The notes under the pieces are model-generated. The model was not told the origin of the DNA, searched no databases, and was given only the letters and a program-made list of their open reading frames with translations. Position numbers and translations under genes: made by a program. A DNA stretch of 64,000 bases from DUZB01 sp963747555 (lineage in GTDB: Bacteria; Desulfobacterota; DSM-4660; Desulfatiglandales; Desulfatiglandaceae): positions 62,001-126,000 of the forward strand of contig CAVVFZ010000033.1 in the NCBI GenBank assembly GCA_963747555.1, written 5' to 3'. How positions within the stretch are numbered: the first letter of the stretch is position 1; each line of letters opens with the position of its first letter. Positions 25,213-34,806 of the stretch are shown one piece after another.

Positions 25213-26190
25213 TCAATATCTGATCCTTGGATCAAGGTACGCGTAAAGGATATCCACCACCAGATTGGAAAAAAGCACAACAAGGGCGATTAAAAGGAAG
25301 GAGGCTTGGGCAAGAGGATAGTCATTCTGACTGACGGCGGAAACCAGTTCCCTCCCAATACCAGGCCAGGTAAACACCGTCTCGGTCAGCGCCCCCCCGT
25401 TTATGGAAAAAGCAAGACTCAGGCCGATGCTCGTGACAACCGGAAGAGCCGCGTTGGGTGCCGCATGGTGGTTTCTGATCACCTTTTCTTCTAAACCCTT
25501 GGCCCTTGCGGTAAGAATATAATCCTCTTTGAGTGTCTCCAGCATGCTGCTGCGCATGATCAGCAGATAAGATCCGAAATGAATCAGGAACAGGGTGCTT
25601 AACGGAAGCACCATGTGGTAGAGCACATCCAGGGCCTTGGCCACGAAGCCCGACTCAGGATCGAGCCAGACTTCCTCCGAAATCATCCCCGTAATGGGAA
25701 ACCACCCCAGTTTGTAGGCAAAGATCCAGATCATCAAAAGCGCCAACCAGGGAAGAAAAAGGGTGTGCGTGGCGAGGGCCCCGATGGTCATGAACGTATC
25801 GACTTTTTTCCCCTTATGCCATGACGCGATTTTTCCTAAAAAAACCCCCACCAGCGCCGAAAGGATAATGGAGGTGGTAAACAGCAGAATTGTGTTGGGG
25901 AGACGATCCCAGATGATATCCACGACCGGCTCCCCATAATGAAACGAATACCCGAAACGCCCCATGAAAAAATTCTTGACGTAGATGATATACTGCTCGC
26001 CAAGGGGTTTATCCAGGCCAAGCTCGGCTATGAGACGCTGCGAATCTTCCTGGGTCATATCCGGATCGACCATTCTGGTAACCGGATCCCCGGGGGCCAG
26101 CCGGAACAACAAAAACAGCACCGTAAGGATCAAAAAGAAAATCAGCGCAATCTGCAGCAGTCTTGAGGTTATGTACTTTCTCAATTCCAT
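25213..26190 (-). CDS. Peptide ABC transporter permease (OppB/DppB type)
   Basis: A 325-residue permease beginning YITSRLLQIALIFFLILTVLFLLFRL, followed by GDPVTRMVDPD and LGLDKPLGEQYIIYVKNFFMG, the usual periplasmic segment. Further helices and the EAA-like loop YILTARAKGLEEKVIRNHH follow, with GGALTETVFTWPGIGREL near the end. The ATG at 26188-26190 with AAGGA upstream is preferred over the upstream in-frame codon. It lies 31 bases after the binding-protein gene and is part of a complete importer. Confidence 0.93.
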   Translation of the reverse strand: MELRKYITSRLLQIALIFFLILTVLFLLFRLAPGDPVTRMVDPDMTQEDSQRLIAELGLDKPLGEQYIIYVKNFFMGRFGYSFHYGEPVVDIIWDRLPNTILLFTTSIILSALVGVFLGKIASWHKGKKVDTFMTIGALATHTLFLPWLALLMIWIFAYKLGWFPITGMISEEVWLDPESGFVAKALDVLYHMVLPLSTLFLIHFGSYLLIMRSSMLETLKEDYILTARAKGLEEKVIRNHHAAPNAALPVVTSIGLSLAFSINGGALTETVFTWPGIGRELVSAVSQNDYPLAQASFLLIALVVLFSNLVVDILYAYLDPRIRY

Positions 26191-26221
26191 GGGGGAGTCC
26201 TTGCGGGCAAAATACAGGACC

Positions 26222-27958
26222 TTATTTCGGGTGCAACTGGCAGAAAGACCACATGTTTCCCACGCCGCCAAGCATCTGCACCCATCCGGTAAATGTATCC
26301 TTTCTTACGGCCTCGATAAGTTTTGGGTTATACAAGGGCATGTAGGGAACATCTCTCATGATGATTTTCTGCATCTCCCAGATCAGTTTCCTCCTGTCAT
26401 CCAGGTTCATGGCGCTGGCGGACTCATTGGCGATCTTGTCAAACTCAGGATTATTATAGCCGCTCATATTCCATCCCCTCGGTTTGTCGTTGCTGGAGAT
26501 GAAAAAATTCCGCAGATAATCGGGATCCAAGGAAAGACTTCCGTACCCGAGGATGAAGGTGTCAAAATCCTGCCGTACCTTGACCTGCTGAAGCAGCGCC
26601 CCGAATGCCATCGGTTTGGAATAGGCGGGAATGCCTAACATTCTGAGCCATTCCTGCATCATCATTCCGCACATGGCCCGGTGTGGATCATAGTCGGCAG
26701 GAGGCGTTAAAATAGTAAAATTCTCCATGAGTTTACCGTTGGGAAGCATGATCCCCTGGCCGTTTACGATATTTCCCGAAGGTTCGACAGGGGCAACCTG
26801 CCAGGTATACCCCGCATCACGAAGGATCTGGACCGCTTTCTTGATGCGGCTTTCCCTGTCAAGGCCCGATCCGTAACGGGGCACATCCGGACAGTACCAA
26901 AAGGTATTTCCGGGAGGAATGATGGAATACATGCGGATACCCGCCCCCTGAAGGATCCGTTGAATAATGAATTCCTCATCCACAAGGGTCGCAAAGGCGC
27001 GTCTCAGGTTGGGATCGTTAAAGGGGGCCTTCCTCACGTTAAACCCCATATAATAGAGAGCGCTTTTCTCATTCAAGAACAGCTCTATGTCGCTGTTCTG
27101 TTTCAGGTCGTCAATATATCCCGGTTGAACGCCCCACCAGAACATGTCGATGGTCCCTTTCTTGATCGCCAGAATCGCCGCATCGGACGTCCCGTAGACC
27201 TTGAGGATAATCCCGTTGATATACGGTCCCAGAAGATACCCGTCTATTTCTTTGCCTAAACCAAAAAAGTATTTGTTTTTTTCAAGAAAAAGATAGGCTC
27301 CCGTGCGCCATTCCTTTAACGAGAAAGGACCGGTCCCCACAGGGTCCGTTATCCTGTGGTTCATGATCCACGACAAAGGTTTGTCTTTGGTTCTGGCCTC
27401 TTTTGTGACTTCCTCCCATTCTTTTTTCTGGGCAATGGGCGTCGTCAGTGTTCTTGATACAAAGATCGCTTCCGGCTTTTTCAAATAAAACTTCAAGGTA
27501 TGTTTGTCGGGCGTTTCAATTTTTTTCACAAACTTCCATTTCGAATAAAATTTGGGCACCTTGAATTCATTGATAAAATCGCCTGTAAAGGCCACGTCCT
27601 CAGAGGTGAATTCCGTGCCGTCCGACCATTTTGCCGGCCTTAGTTTTACAGTATAGGAACAGCTTGCCGCGTCATAGACCGGATCACTCTCCGCCAGCCA
27701 TGGAATAAGCTGGAGGCTTTTTGGATCTCGAATATAAAGAGATTGATAGATCAGTCCCAGTACCTTGCTGGACCAGGCGTCGCTTGCACGCCAGATATTC
27801 AGACTTTTCGGTTCTTCCAGCATCCCGATCTTGAGCAGCTTTGCTGCCGAGGCGTTAGAAAAAGTAAAGTGAATACCCGAAACCAGTACGGTGGCAAACA
27901 ACATAAGCAAACCCATACGACAGGCAAAGCTTCTTTTCGTGAACCTATTTTGGCGCAT
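26222..27958 (-). CDS. Peptide ABC transporter substrate-binding protein (family 5)
   Basis: This 578-residue periplasmic binding protein has an N-terminal basic region and hydrophobic stretch (MGLLMLFATVLVSGIHF) with likely cleavage after the ASA near residue 39. It has no lipobox, so it is probably soluble. The SBP_bac_5 pattern is present: the KIGMLEEPKSLNIW start, YTVKLRPAKWSDGTEFTSEDVAF, GTGPFSLKEW, YMGFNVRKAPFNDPNLRRAFA and a C-terminal PYMPLYNP region. It captures peptides or similar ligands for OppBCDF. Being placed directly after the two RimK/GshB-like ligase genes suggests that its ligand is related to their product or precursor, which is inference. Confidence 0.92.
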   Translation of the reverse strand: MRQNRFTKRSFACRMGLLMLFATVLVSGIHFTFSNASAAKLLKIGMLEEPKSLNIWRASDAWSSKVLGLIYQSLYIRDPKSLQLIPWLAESDPVYDAASCSYTVKLRPAKWSDGTEFTSEDVAFTGDFINEFKVPKFYSKWKFVKKIETPDKHTLKFYLKKPEAIFVSRTLTTPIAQKKEWEEVTKEARTKDKPLSWIMNHRITDPVGTGPFSLKEWRTGAYLFLEKNKYFFGLGKEIDGYLLGPYINGIILKVYGTSDAAILAIKKGTIDMFWWGVQPGYIDDLKQNSDIELFLNEKSALYYMGFNVRKAPFNDPNLRRAFATLVDEEFIIQRILQGAGIRMYSIIPPGNTFWYCPDVPRYGSGLDRESRIKKAVQILRDAGYTWQVAPVEPSGNIVNGQGIMLPNGKLMENFTILTPPADYDPHRAMCGMMMQEWLRMLGIPAYSKPMAFGALLQQVKVRQDFDTFILGYGSLSLDPDYLRNFFISSNDKPRGWNMSGYNNPEFDKIANESASAMNLDDRRKLIWEMQKIIMRDVPYMPLYNPKLIEAVRKDTFTGWVQMLGGVGNMWSFCQLHPK

Positions 27959-28022
27959 GACTTTTCCTTTCCTTTCTCTGATGGTTTATTGGAACCTGCA
28001 ACGTCCGGTACCTCTTCATCCG

Positions 28023-29063
28023 TTAAATTGACGCACTCTTTCCCCTGTCCATGGACGGTCCGACTGCATATAAAATGCTCTTTCGTGAAAAGACCTTCTG
28101 CTCGACAAAATCAATGACCTTTTTCTCAAGCTCCAAACCGTTCAGTCTGTTAATACGTGGAATTCCCCCCGGGCTCAAACAGTTAATCTCTACCATTTTT
28201 CCGCCTATTACGTCAATGCCCACAAAAAATAGGCCGTCTTTCAAGAGCCTGTCTTTGATGGTCAGACATATTTCACGTTCCTTGTCCGTCACCTCGTGTT
28301 GAAAGGCCGTTCCTCCCGCGTGGATATTCGTCCTGAAATCGCCTTCGCGGGGTTTTCTTCTCATGGCCCCGATGATCTCACCATTGAGCATCAGGATCCT
28401 CACATCTCCCTCTTTCTGGGCCTCGTCGAGATATTCCTGTACCATAATGGGCTCCCTCTCCGGATAAGAACGGTAAGCCCTTACATAGTAGTTGATCAAA
28501 GAGTTGAGGTTCTCTTTGTCCAGAACGCTGACCTTGATCACTCCTTCTCCTCCGAACCTCTGGAGAGGTTTCACCACCATGGCTCCCCCGAAATCATTAA
28601 TGATTTTCCGTAAACGGGCAGGATCCCTCGACACATGGGTCTGGGGAATGATATCGGGGAAATTGAGGATATACAGTTTGCTGTTGGCAATAATCTGGCC
28701 GGTGGCGCTGTTGATCATGAAGACTTTGTCGCTGACCGAGGTCAGAAATTCCATGGTCTGGTAAACCAGAGGGGGATTCTTTCTGAGGAAAAGGGCATCG
28801 ATATCCGTGATGGTTTCAAAGATAAGCCCGTCTTTCTTGAGGCAATTCATCAACATGCGCCAGTATTTTTTCATGGGCAGATCAGGGGGGACGGAAATGT
28901 TGTGCATCCTGGCAACCACCTTGTTGTCACGAATGTAAATATCATGAGGTTCAAGGAAATAGACCGTATGTCCTCTCTGGTTGCATTCATACATGAGATG
29001 ACTTGTGGTCTCATTCTCAGGTTCAATGGAATCCAGCCTGTCCATCAGAAAGGCTATGTGCAT
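28023..29063 (-). CDS. GshB-like ATP-grasp ligase (prokaryotic glutathione synthetase family)
   Basis: The 346-residue protein follows bacterial glutathione synthetase closely. It has HIAFLMDRLDSIEPENETTS (compare the GshB start), a GHTVYFLEPHDIYI segment, LFLRKNPPLVYQTMEFL, MVVKPLQRFGGEGVIKV (nucleotide-binding Lys and Gly loop), VQEYLDEAQKEGDVRILML, RTNIHAGGTAF and FFVGIDVIGGKMVEINCLSP (metal-binding Glu and Asn). GshB joins gamma-glutamylcysteine and glycine, but no gshA gene is in the window, so the acceptor could differ. The start lies within the end of the RimK-like gene (10-base overlap), which implies co-production of the two ligases. Confidence 0.85.
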   Translation of the reverse strand: MHIAFLMDRLDSIEPENETTSHLMYECNQRGHTVYFLEPHDIYIRDNKVVARMHNISVPPDLPMKKYWRMLMNCLKKDGLIFETITDIDALFLRKNPPLVYQTMEFLTSVSDKVFMINSATGQIIANSKLYILNFPDIIPQTHVSRDPARLRKIINDFGGAMVVKPLQRFGGEGVIKVSVLDKENLNSLINYYVRAYRSYPEREPIMVQEYLDEAQKEGDVRILMLNGEIIGAMRRKPREGDFRTNIHAGGTAFQHEVTDKEREICLTIKDRLLKDGLFFVGIDVIGGKMVEINCLSPGGIPRINRLNGLELEKKVIDFVEQKVFSRKSILYAVGPSMDRGKSASI

Positions 29064-29950
29064 GGTTCCTCCGTTGAACGATGCGTTATGTAGTCAATGA
29101 TTTCAGACGCAACATCCGCACCCGTGGCGGCCTCGATCCCCTTGAATCCGGGAGAATAATTCACTTCAATCACTTTTGCCTTCCCCTTTTCATCCAGAAT
29201 GATATCCACACCGGAAATCTCAAGACCCAACGCCCTGGACGATCGAACCGCCAGCTCTATCAATTGCGGGTCGGGACGGTAAGCTCTGCCATGGCCCGTA
29301 AGATGGACATTGGACCTGAAGTCATCTGCGTTCGGTTTTAATTCCATTGCGCAAATCACCCTGTCTCCAATGACGAAGGCTCTGATATCTTTCCTTGATC
29401 CGGTTGGGATAAATTCCTGAACGAGCAACCCCTGGGACATCTCCTGAAGGTTGTTCAGCACAAATTCCGCCATGGGCGGAGACTGGATCAGAGCAACACC
29501 GGCGCCCTGTCTGCTTCGCAACGATTTGACAACAACCGGATACCCTCCCAGGTTTTCCACCGCTTCCCTGAAGCCGTTCCAGTTTATCACAAGATAGGAA
29601 TCGGGAACAGGCAAATTGTGAAGGGACAGGGTTTGAAGGCACGAAAATTTGTTTCGTGCGGACAGGATGGAAAAAAATCCGTTGACGGAGGGGATGCCGG
29701 CAAGTTCGAACTGACGCACGATGGCCATGGCGTAATCGTTGATGGTTGCCCCGATCCTGGGAAGGATCACATCGGGCCGGAAATCCGAATCATGAAGAAT
29801 CTGCACATTCATTCCACGGGCGCCTGTTCCCGACAGGCATTCCCTGGTATGGATCAAAGACACCCTGTGTCCCAGACGGGAGCCCGCTTCCATCAGTCTC
29901 CTGTTCGGGTGATAGGTCTGGTCCTTTACGCTGAGGATTCCGATATTCAT
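29054..29950 (-). CDS. RimK-family ATP-grasp ligase
   Basis: A 298-residue ligase of the RimK/LysX/MptN group, whose members add glutamate or similar amino acids to an amino or carboxyl acceptor. Seen are the pre-ATP-grasp start MNIGILSVKDQTYHPN, LPRIGATINDYAMAIVRQFE (RimK signature), GYPVVVKSLRSRQGAGVALI (nucleotide loop), VQEFIPTGSRKDIRAFVIGD, ADDFRSNVHLTGHGRAYRPD and VDIILDEKGKAKVIEVNYSPG with the metal-binding residues. Its acceptor is unknown; there is no S6 or coenzyme F420 context. It overlaps the radical SAM gene (ATGA) and the GshB-like gene, suggesting a stepwise pathway. Confidence 0.87.
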   Translation of the reverse strand: MNIGILSVKDQTYHPNRRLMEAGSRLGHRVSLIHTRECLSGTGARGMNVQILHDSDFRPDVILPRIGATINDYAMAIVRQFELAGIPSVNGFFSILSARNKFSCLQTLSLHNLPVPDSYLVINWNGFREAVENLGGYPVVVKSLRSRQGAGVALIQSPPMAEFVLNNLQEMSQGLLVQEFIPTGSRKDIRAFVIGDRVICAMELKPNADDFRSNVHLTGHGRAYRPDPQLIELAVRSSRALGLEISGVDIILDEKGKAKVIEVNYSPGFKGIEAATGADVASEIIDYITHRSTEEPCT

Positions 29951-31636
29951 GACCTGACTGCCTTTTTGAGATCACTGAAAATGTCTTCTATTTTTTCGGT
30001 CCCCCCCTGTTCTCCAGCCGATTTTTTCATTTCCAGCTGCAAACGTCTCTTGAGTTTGAAGAGCGCCCTGATTTCCTCCGGGCCATACCCTTCCCCCCTG
30101 AGCAGTTTATAAATTTCTTCCACATAGGCCTGTCCGTCGGTAAAACTGTTTTCCAGTCTCGGAACCATCTGAGACAGTAGCCGGGAGGCCTCGGCGGAAT
30201 CCATGGTATGATGTTTCCAGGCCAATCCCAGGCCTTTGAGACCCAGAGATTCTTTTTCCCCGTGAACCAGGGTATTGCCGGTGTAATAGAAAACATAGGG
30301 ATGGTAATAGGGAAGTTCGCTTTCACGGATAAACCCTATGGTCTCTTCAAAGGTTTCCACGGTTTCCCCCGGATAGCCGATAATGAAACTGCCCCTGCTC
30401 GCGATCCCCTGGTCATTGAGCATTTTGATGGCTGCAAGGGATTGCTCCGCGTTTCAGGCGCTTGTCCATCTTGTCTAAAATGGTCTGACTTCCCGATTCC
30501 AGACCCAGATCGACAAATTCACACCCGGACTCCTTCATGAGTTCCACAAGTTCCGGGGTCAGGGCGCTGGCCCTTGCAAAAGATGACCAGGTGAAACCGA
30601 ATTTCTCCCGAATCATCATATTAAGGACCTCTTTGACCCGTGCCTTATTAGCCGTAAAATTGTCATCGGTAAACCGAACGTGCTTCACGGAACCCAGTGT
30701 TGCTATCCTTTTAAGTTCCTCTTCAAGAACGGGAATGGTCTTATAATGAACCTCCGGAAACAACCAGTGATATGTGCAGAAGCGACATCGGTAAAAGCAT
30801 CCTCTGCTGCTGTTGAGCGGCAGAGTGCTCCTGAGATATTTTCCAGGAATCTTGTCCCAGAAAATGGCTGTCTGATCCATGTGGACCTGTTCCTTTTCCC
30901 GGGGAGTAAATGTCAGGGCGCCATGCGGATCAAAATAGGCCACATTGGGCACACGGCTCGGTTCGGAACCGTCTTGCATGCACCGAAGCAGCTTCACGAG
31001 GCTTTCCTCTCCCATGGCCTCGATGACAAAGGCATCCACCTTGCCGTAGTATTCTCCCATATATTCAAGTGTCTTTTTTGAAAAATGCTCTCCCGCATCA
31101 AGCACCTTCTTCACGAGCATGCCACCGGCAATAACGGGAAGCTCGGGAGCGATCTTCTTGATCTGCCCGGCAATTTCCTTGATGTCATTCATGAAGATGA
31201 AATTTGATGAGATACAGACGGCAAGGACGTCTCCTTTTAAAAAATCCGACACATCACACGTGGCGTAATTCTGTATGACCGCCGGGTCAAAACCGTGCGC
31301 CGAAAGATACTGATAAAAGTAGATGCCATTCAGCGTAACCGTGTTGGCAAGGGAATAGTATTGATTCACATTGGAGGGGGTGATTTCAGGAATGCAACGC
31401 CCGTTTTTCACATAATTCATGAGATCCAGAAGATCCATGTACCGTCCGTTATAAAAGAGAAGCGAACTCCTGATATTTTCGTGAACGGCTTTCTGGAGTC
31501 CGGGAAGATCCAGATCGGCAAAACGGGAGGCCTGTCTCAACGCCCTGTCTTCGGCATCGGCAAACTTCTTCGTCAGATGAGCATGATTGTCAAGAGGCTG
31601 GTTTTGGGCAATAAAAACAATTTTGGATGGCTTCAA
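29947..31636 (-). pseudogene. B12-binding-type radical SAM protein, one frameshift
   Basis: The N-terminal 230 residues resemble a cobalamin-binding fold (KIVFIAQNQPLDNH, later SSNFIFMNDI and LPVIAGGMLVKKV). The radical SAM core then shows NSSRGCFYRCRFCTYHW with the CxxxCxxC cluster motif, VRFTDDNFTAN and VDLGLESGSQTILDKMDKRLKR. There the frame breaks at about 30435 (one extra base), and the next frame continues EQSLAAIKMLNDQGI, GSFIIGYPGET and the C-terminal helices. I infer a TTG start at 31634-31636, with AGGAAAG just upstream and 14 bases after the methyltransferase stop. Enzymes of this type methylate or rearrange unreactive carbons. The substrate is unknown. Confidence 0.82.
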
Positions 31637-31650
31637 AATATCTTTCCTAA

Positions 31651-32217
31651 TCAGACCGATTTTCTTGTTTTTTGGGCGATGATTCCGGCAATGGCATTCT
31701 TCTCCCCGATAATCCCTTCTCGATAGCGAAGGCACCGGAACTCCCGAAACAGGCGCAGGAGCTCATTGTGTTTCAAAAGATGGTCCGGATTCTTAGGTTT
31801 ACCGAATTGGGCCTGGTCCACAATAAACGTCTCATAGACAACCATCCCCCCCGTTCGCAAGGCATCCTTCATGGTTTGGAAAAGGGGCCGATGCAGATAA
31901 TTAAAGCAGACGATCAAATCGTAGGCATTCTTTTCAAATTGATATCCCTTTTCGAGATCGGCGACCAGGGCCCTCACAGGTACACCGACCGTCCTCGCCA
32001 GATTCAAGGCATCGTTTACCGCTTCGGGGGATATGTCAATGCCTTCCGTATCAAAACCCATCCCTGCCAGAAACACCGCATTCCGCCCCCTTCCCATGGC
32101 CACATCCAGGGCCCGTCCTTTGGGAAGGAGGTCGATATGCTCCGTCAGGAATGGGGAAGGCCCATCATTCATGTGGGATTGTTCCATCATCGCAGAGGCG
32201 CATGGTTGCTCTCTCAT
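31651..32217 (-). CDS. Class I SAM-dependent methyltransferase (TehB-like)
   Basis: This 188-residue protein has the Rossmann SAM-binding motif GRALDVAMGRGRNAVFLA, EGIDISPEAVNDA (acidic ribose-binding residue), VADLEKGYQF and YDLIVCFNYLHRP, in the order of TehB/YubD-type methyltransferases. No substrate domain is attached. Its start overlaps the stop of the FAD oxidoreductase (ATGA), and the radical SAM gene starts 14 bases after its stop, so these three are a tight unit. It could methylate the same small molecule, or detoxify oxyanions as TehB does. Context favours the first. Confidence 0.82.
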   Translation of the reverse strand: MREQPCASAMMEQSHMNDGPSPFLTEHIDLLPKGRALDVAMGRGRNAVFLAGMGFDTEGIDISPEAVNDALNLARTVGVPVRALVADLEKGYQFEKNAYDLIVCFNYLHRPLFQTMKDALRTGGMVVYETFIVDQAQFGKPKNPDHLLKHNELLRLFREFRCLRYREGIIGEKNAIAGIIAQKTRKSV

Positions 32218-33410
32218 GATCCTTTAAATTCGAAGTCATCGGAAAGAATTCGGTCTTTCACACCGGATACATCCAGCTTTTCCTCCATGGCTTTGGTAAT
32301 GCGGGTGAATCCTTTCGTATTCCCAAGCATAATGCAGCCCACGATCCGGTCCTTTTCCAGCACCACTTTCTTATACACCATATCGTCTGTTACAATCCTG
32401 GACTCCAGCTTATTTTCCACATCGATATTGCCCGCGGATGCCAGATCCACCCCCACAACCTTCAGGGTATTTGCCATGGTGGTTCCCTGATAAGTCTTAT
32501 CGCCCCCGGCCATGTTGGCGCCGGCAACCTTTCCCTGTTCCATGGCCGCAGGCCAGATGCCGTAAGGCATGCCGTTATATTCGGCAACGTCCCCGGCCGC
32601 ATAGATATGGGCTGCGCTGGTCACCAGCCGCTCGTTTACCTGAATACCCTTGTCGTGCTTAAGACCCAGATCTTTCGCCAGTTCCATGTTGGGCCGGACA
32701 CCGGCGGAAATAATCACCATCCTCGCGGGCAGGGTTTCTCCTCCTTCAAGCTGCACGCCATCCACCCCATCGACCCCCACGATCGCTTCGGTCTTGGCTC
32801 CGAGTCTGAATGAAAATCCCATCCCTTCCATAATTTTCTGAAGCCTTCCAGCCCCATCCACATCCAGCTGCCTCGGCAGAAGCCTTGGAAAGAACTCCAC
32901 CACCATCACCTTTTTGCCGAGTCTTCGGAGGGCATTTCCAGCCTCGAGGCCCAACAGGCCTCCCCCGATCAGGACAACATCCTCCACTTCCCCCGCCCAG
33001 GATGCAATATCCCGCGCATCCTGGATAGAACGAAGGGCGAAGACCCCTTTTCTATCTGATCCTTTTATAGGAGGAATAAAAGAATGACTTCCTGTGGCCA
33101 GCAGGAGTTTGTCATAGCCGATTCTCTCCTGGTCCGTGGTCAGGAGGATCTTTTCCTCGGGGACTGCTCCCGAAACACGCGTGTTGAGCTTCAGGGTAAT
33201 GTTATGCGCCTGATACCAGTCGTCCTTCCTGGCAATCAACTCTTCTTCCTTCATGTCCCCTGACACAAACTCGTTTAGCCGAATTCTGTAGTAAAACGGC
33301 ACATTCTCATCGGTTACGATGGTAATGTTGCCTTCCTTGTCCTGTTTTCGAATATTTTCCGCTGCCGTGGTTCCAGCGATCCCGTTTCCCACAATAAGAT
33401 AATCCGTCAT
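32214..33410 (-). CDS. NAD(P)H-dependent FAD oxidoreductase (rubredoxin reductase/NirB N-terminal type)
   Basis: A 398-residue pyridine nucleotide-disulfide oxidoreductase-fold protein. The FAD motif YLIVGNGIAGTTAAENIRK lies at the start, LLLATGSHSFIPPIKG in the middle, and a NAD(P)H-binding VVLIGGGLLGLEAGNALRRLGKKV later, followed by HIYAAGDVAEY (FAD ribityl contact). No redox-active CxxxxC pair is seen, so it likely passes electrons to a partner protein such as rubredoxin or ferredoxin. It heads the ligase/radical SAM gene train, 97 bases after the cyclase gene, and could supply reducing power for it. That is inference. Confidence 0.85.
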   Translation of the reverse strand: MTDYLIVGNGIAGTTAAENIRKQDKEGNITIVTDENVPFYYRIRLNEFVSGDMKEEELIARKDDWYQAHNITLKLNTRVSGAVPEEKILLTTDQERIGYDKLLLATGSHSFIPPIKGSDRKGVFALRSIQDARDIASWAGEVEDVVLIGGGLLGLEAGNALRRLGKKVMVVEFFPRLLPRQLDVDGAGRLQKIMEGMGFSFRLGAKTEAIVGVDGVDGVQLEGGETLPARMVIISAGVRPNMELAKDLGLKHDKGIQVNERLVTSAAHIYAAGDVAEYNGMPYGIWPAAMEQGKVAGANMAGGDKTYQGTTMANTLKVVGVDLASAGNIDVENKLESRIVTDDMVYKKVVLEKDRIVGCIMLGNTKGFTRITKAMEEKLDVSGVKDRILSDDFEFKGS

Positions 33411-33507
33411 GTTGCCACCTCCCTTTGCTCTCCTGCCGACCGTTTACGAAATCCGTTCAGCGGGAATCCGATCTGTTGTCTGCATTCCTGATCTTCTCCA
33501 TCCGCTC

Positions 33508-34779
33508 TCACGAATTCTCAGGCAATCCTCCCACCAGGCTGAAGACCCGGACATCTTCCTTCACGTTTTTGAACCGGCTCAAGCCCCTGTCGTGAAGTGC
33601 AAGCTTTCCCTTAACCCTCCCGGCTGTTTCAGGACCCACGAGGATATCCCCATCGACCGCACTACCGGCAATTCGGGCGGCCAGATTTGTCACCGATCCG
33701 GAGGCGGTGAAAGTCATTCTTGTACCGGCGGCGCCATTAAAGTGTGTCATGCCCACAGAAGCCATTCCCGAATTAATTCCCATATTGACCTGTATAGGTT
33801 CAAACCGGCCCTCAAGCTCGCTGTTGATCTCATGGGTCCTGCGACGAATATTCAGAGAAGCCTTTGCCGCATCCAGGGCATTTTCTTCGGGATTTCCCGA
33901 AAAGATCACCATCAGCCCATCTCCAGCCATCTCATTGACGTCCCCGTTGTATTCATAAATGACATCAAGAAAACTGGAGAAATATTTCTCGATAATAAAG
34001 TTCACCTTTTCTCTCGTCAGGGTTTCACTGATCCTGGTGTATCCAGCCACGTCCAAGAACAGAATGGAAACATCCACCTCCTGTTTTCCCAGCAGAGGCG
34101 CGGACGGATCCTTTTCCACAATTCTGGCCACAGTTTCCGGCACGAAGGGCCGCAGATGCGACAGGATCTGATCCATATTCAGTTTTTCCTGAGCCATCTT
34201 CCAATGCTTCTTGGCATTGATAATGGCATTGGCGGTCAGGTCCATCAGGTCCTTCAAGAGGATGTAATCACTCTCGTTGAAACAATATCCCTCTTCGGCA
34301 ATCAATTCCAGGACAGCCAACGGTTCATCCCCGTCGTAAATGGGGATGGCGATATCACACGGAAATGAATCCGCTTTCCCTTTCACTGGAGCAACGCCTC
34401 GGCTTTCAGCGTTGGATTCCGCCTTCCCCGGCCCGGTTTTGTCATTTAGCGTGGAAAGACCCAGAGAACACTTTCCACACTTCTCTTCCTTTCTGTAAAA
34501 TGCGCACCGTAATCCCGAGGGTCCCGCCAGAGCCTTCTGAATACTCTCTTTCCCGCGTTTGCAGAGTTGACAATTAAGTCGGTCCTTGTAAACACCACAA
34601 TGAAGAGGACGTGTATAACGCGCCGCTTCGGGATCGACGATAAGAAGGCAGGCCTCTTTGGCGTAAGGGATGGTCGCCTTTGCTTCATCACGAATAATTT
34701 CGAGGATATCCCCGATGTTCAGTGAGGAAGTGACTTTTCGAGCCACACGAGAAAGATTTTCAAAACGTTTCTTATACAT
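33508..34779 (-). CDS. Class III nucleotide cyclase with N-terminal GAF-like, cysteine-rich sensor domain
   Basis: Residues 1-190 form a GAF-like region interrupted by a cysteine-rich stretch (C61, C70, C73, C92, C101, C104), which could bind a metal or Fe-S cluster. Residues 235-415 are a class III cyclase: metal Asp D243 in FLDVAGYT and D287 in AGDGLM, and N365 and R369 in TNLAARI for transition-state binding. The purine-selecting positions are E283 (Lys in adenylyl cyclases) and S362 (Asp in adenylyl cyclases), so ATP as substrate is uncertain. No membrane segment is seen. It lies upstream on the same strand as the ligase/transporter train and may signal with it. Confidence 0.83.
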   Translation of the reverse strand: MYKKRFENLSRVARKVTSSLNIGDILEIIRDEAKATIPYAKEACLLIVDPEAARYTRPLHCGVYKDRLNCQLCKRGKESIQKALAGPSGLRCAFYRKEEKCGKCSLGLSTLNDKTGPGKAESNAESRGVAPVKGKADSFPCDIAIPIYDGDEPLAVLELIAEEGYCFNESDYILLKDLMDLTANAIINAKKHWKMAQEKLNMDQILSHLRPFVPETVARIVEKDPSAPLLGKQEVDVSILFLDVAGYTRISETLTREKVNFIIEKYFSSFLDVIYEYNGDVNEMAGDGLMVIFSGNPEENALDAAKASLNIRRRTHEINSELEGRFEPIQVNMGINSGMASVGMTHFNGAAGTRMTFTASGSVTNLAARIAGSAVDGDILVGPETAGRVKGKLALHDRGLSRFKNVKEDVRVFSLVGGLPENS

Positions 34780-34806
34780 CAGACCTGTTATCCGATTGGC
34801 ATTCCC

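Noticed and set aside
33508..34779. Simple annotation as adenylate cyclase
   Set aside because: The adenine-selecting Lys and Asp are Glu and Ser here, so the substrate was left open.
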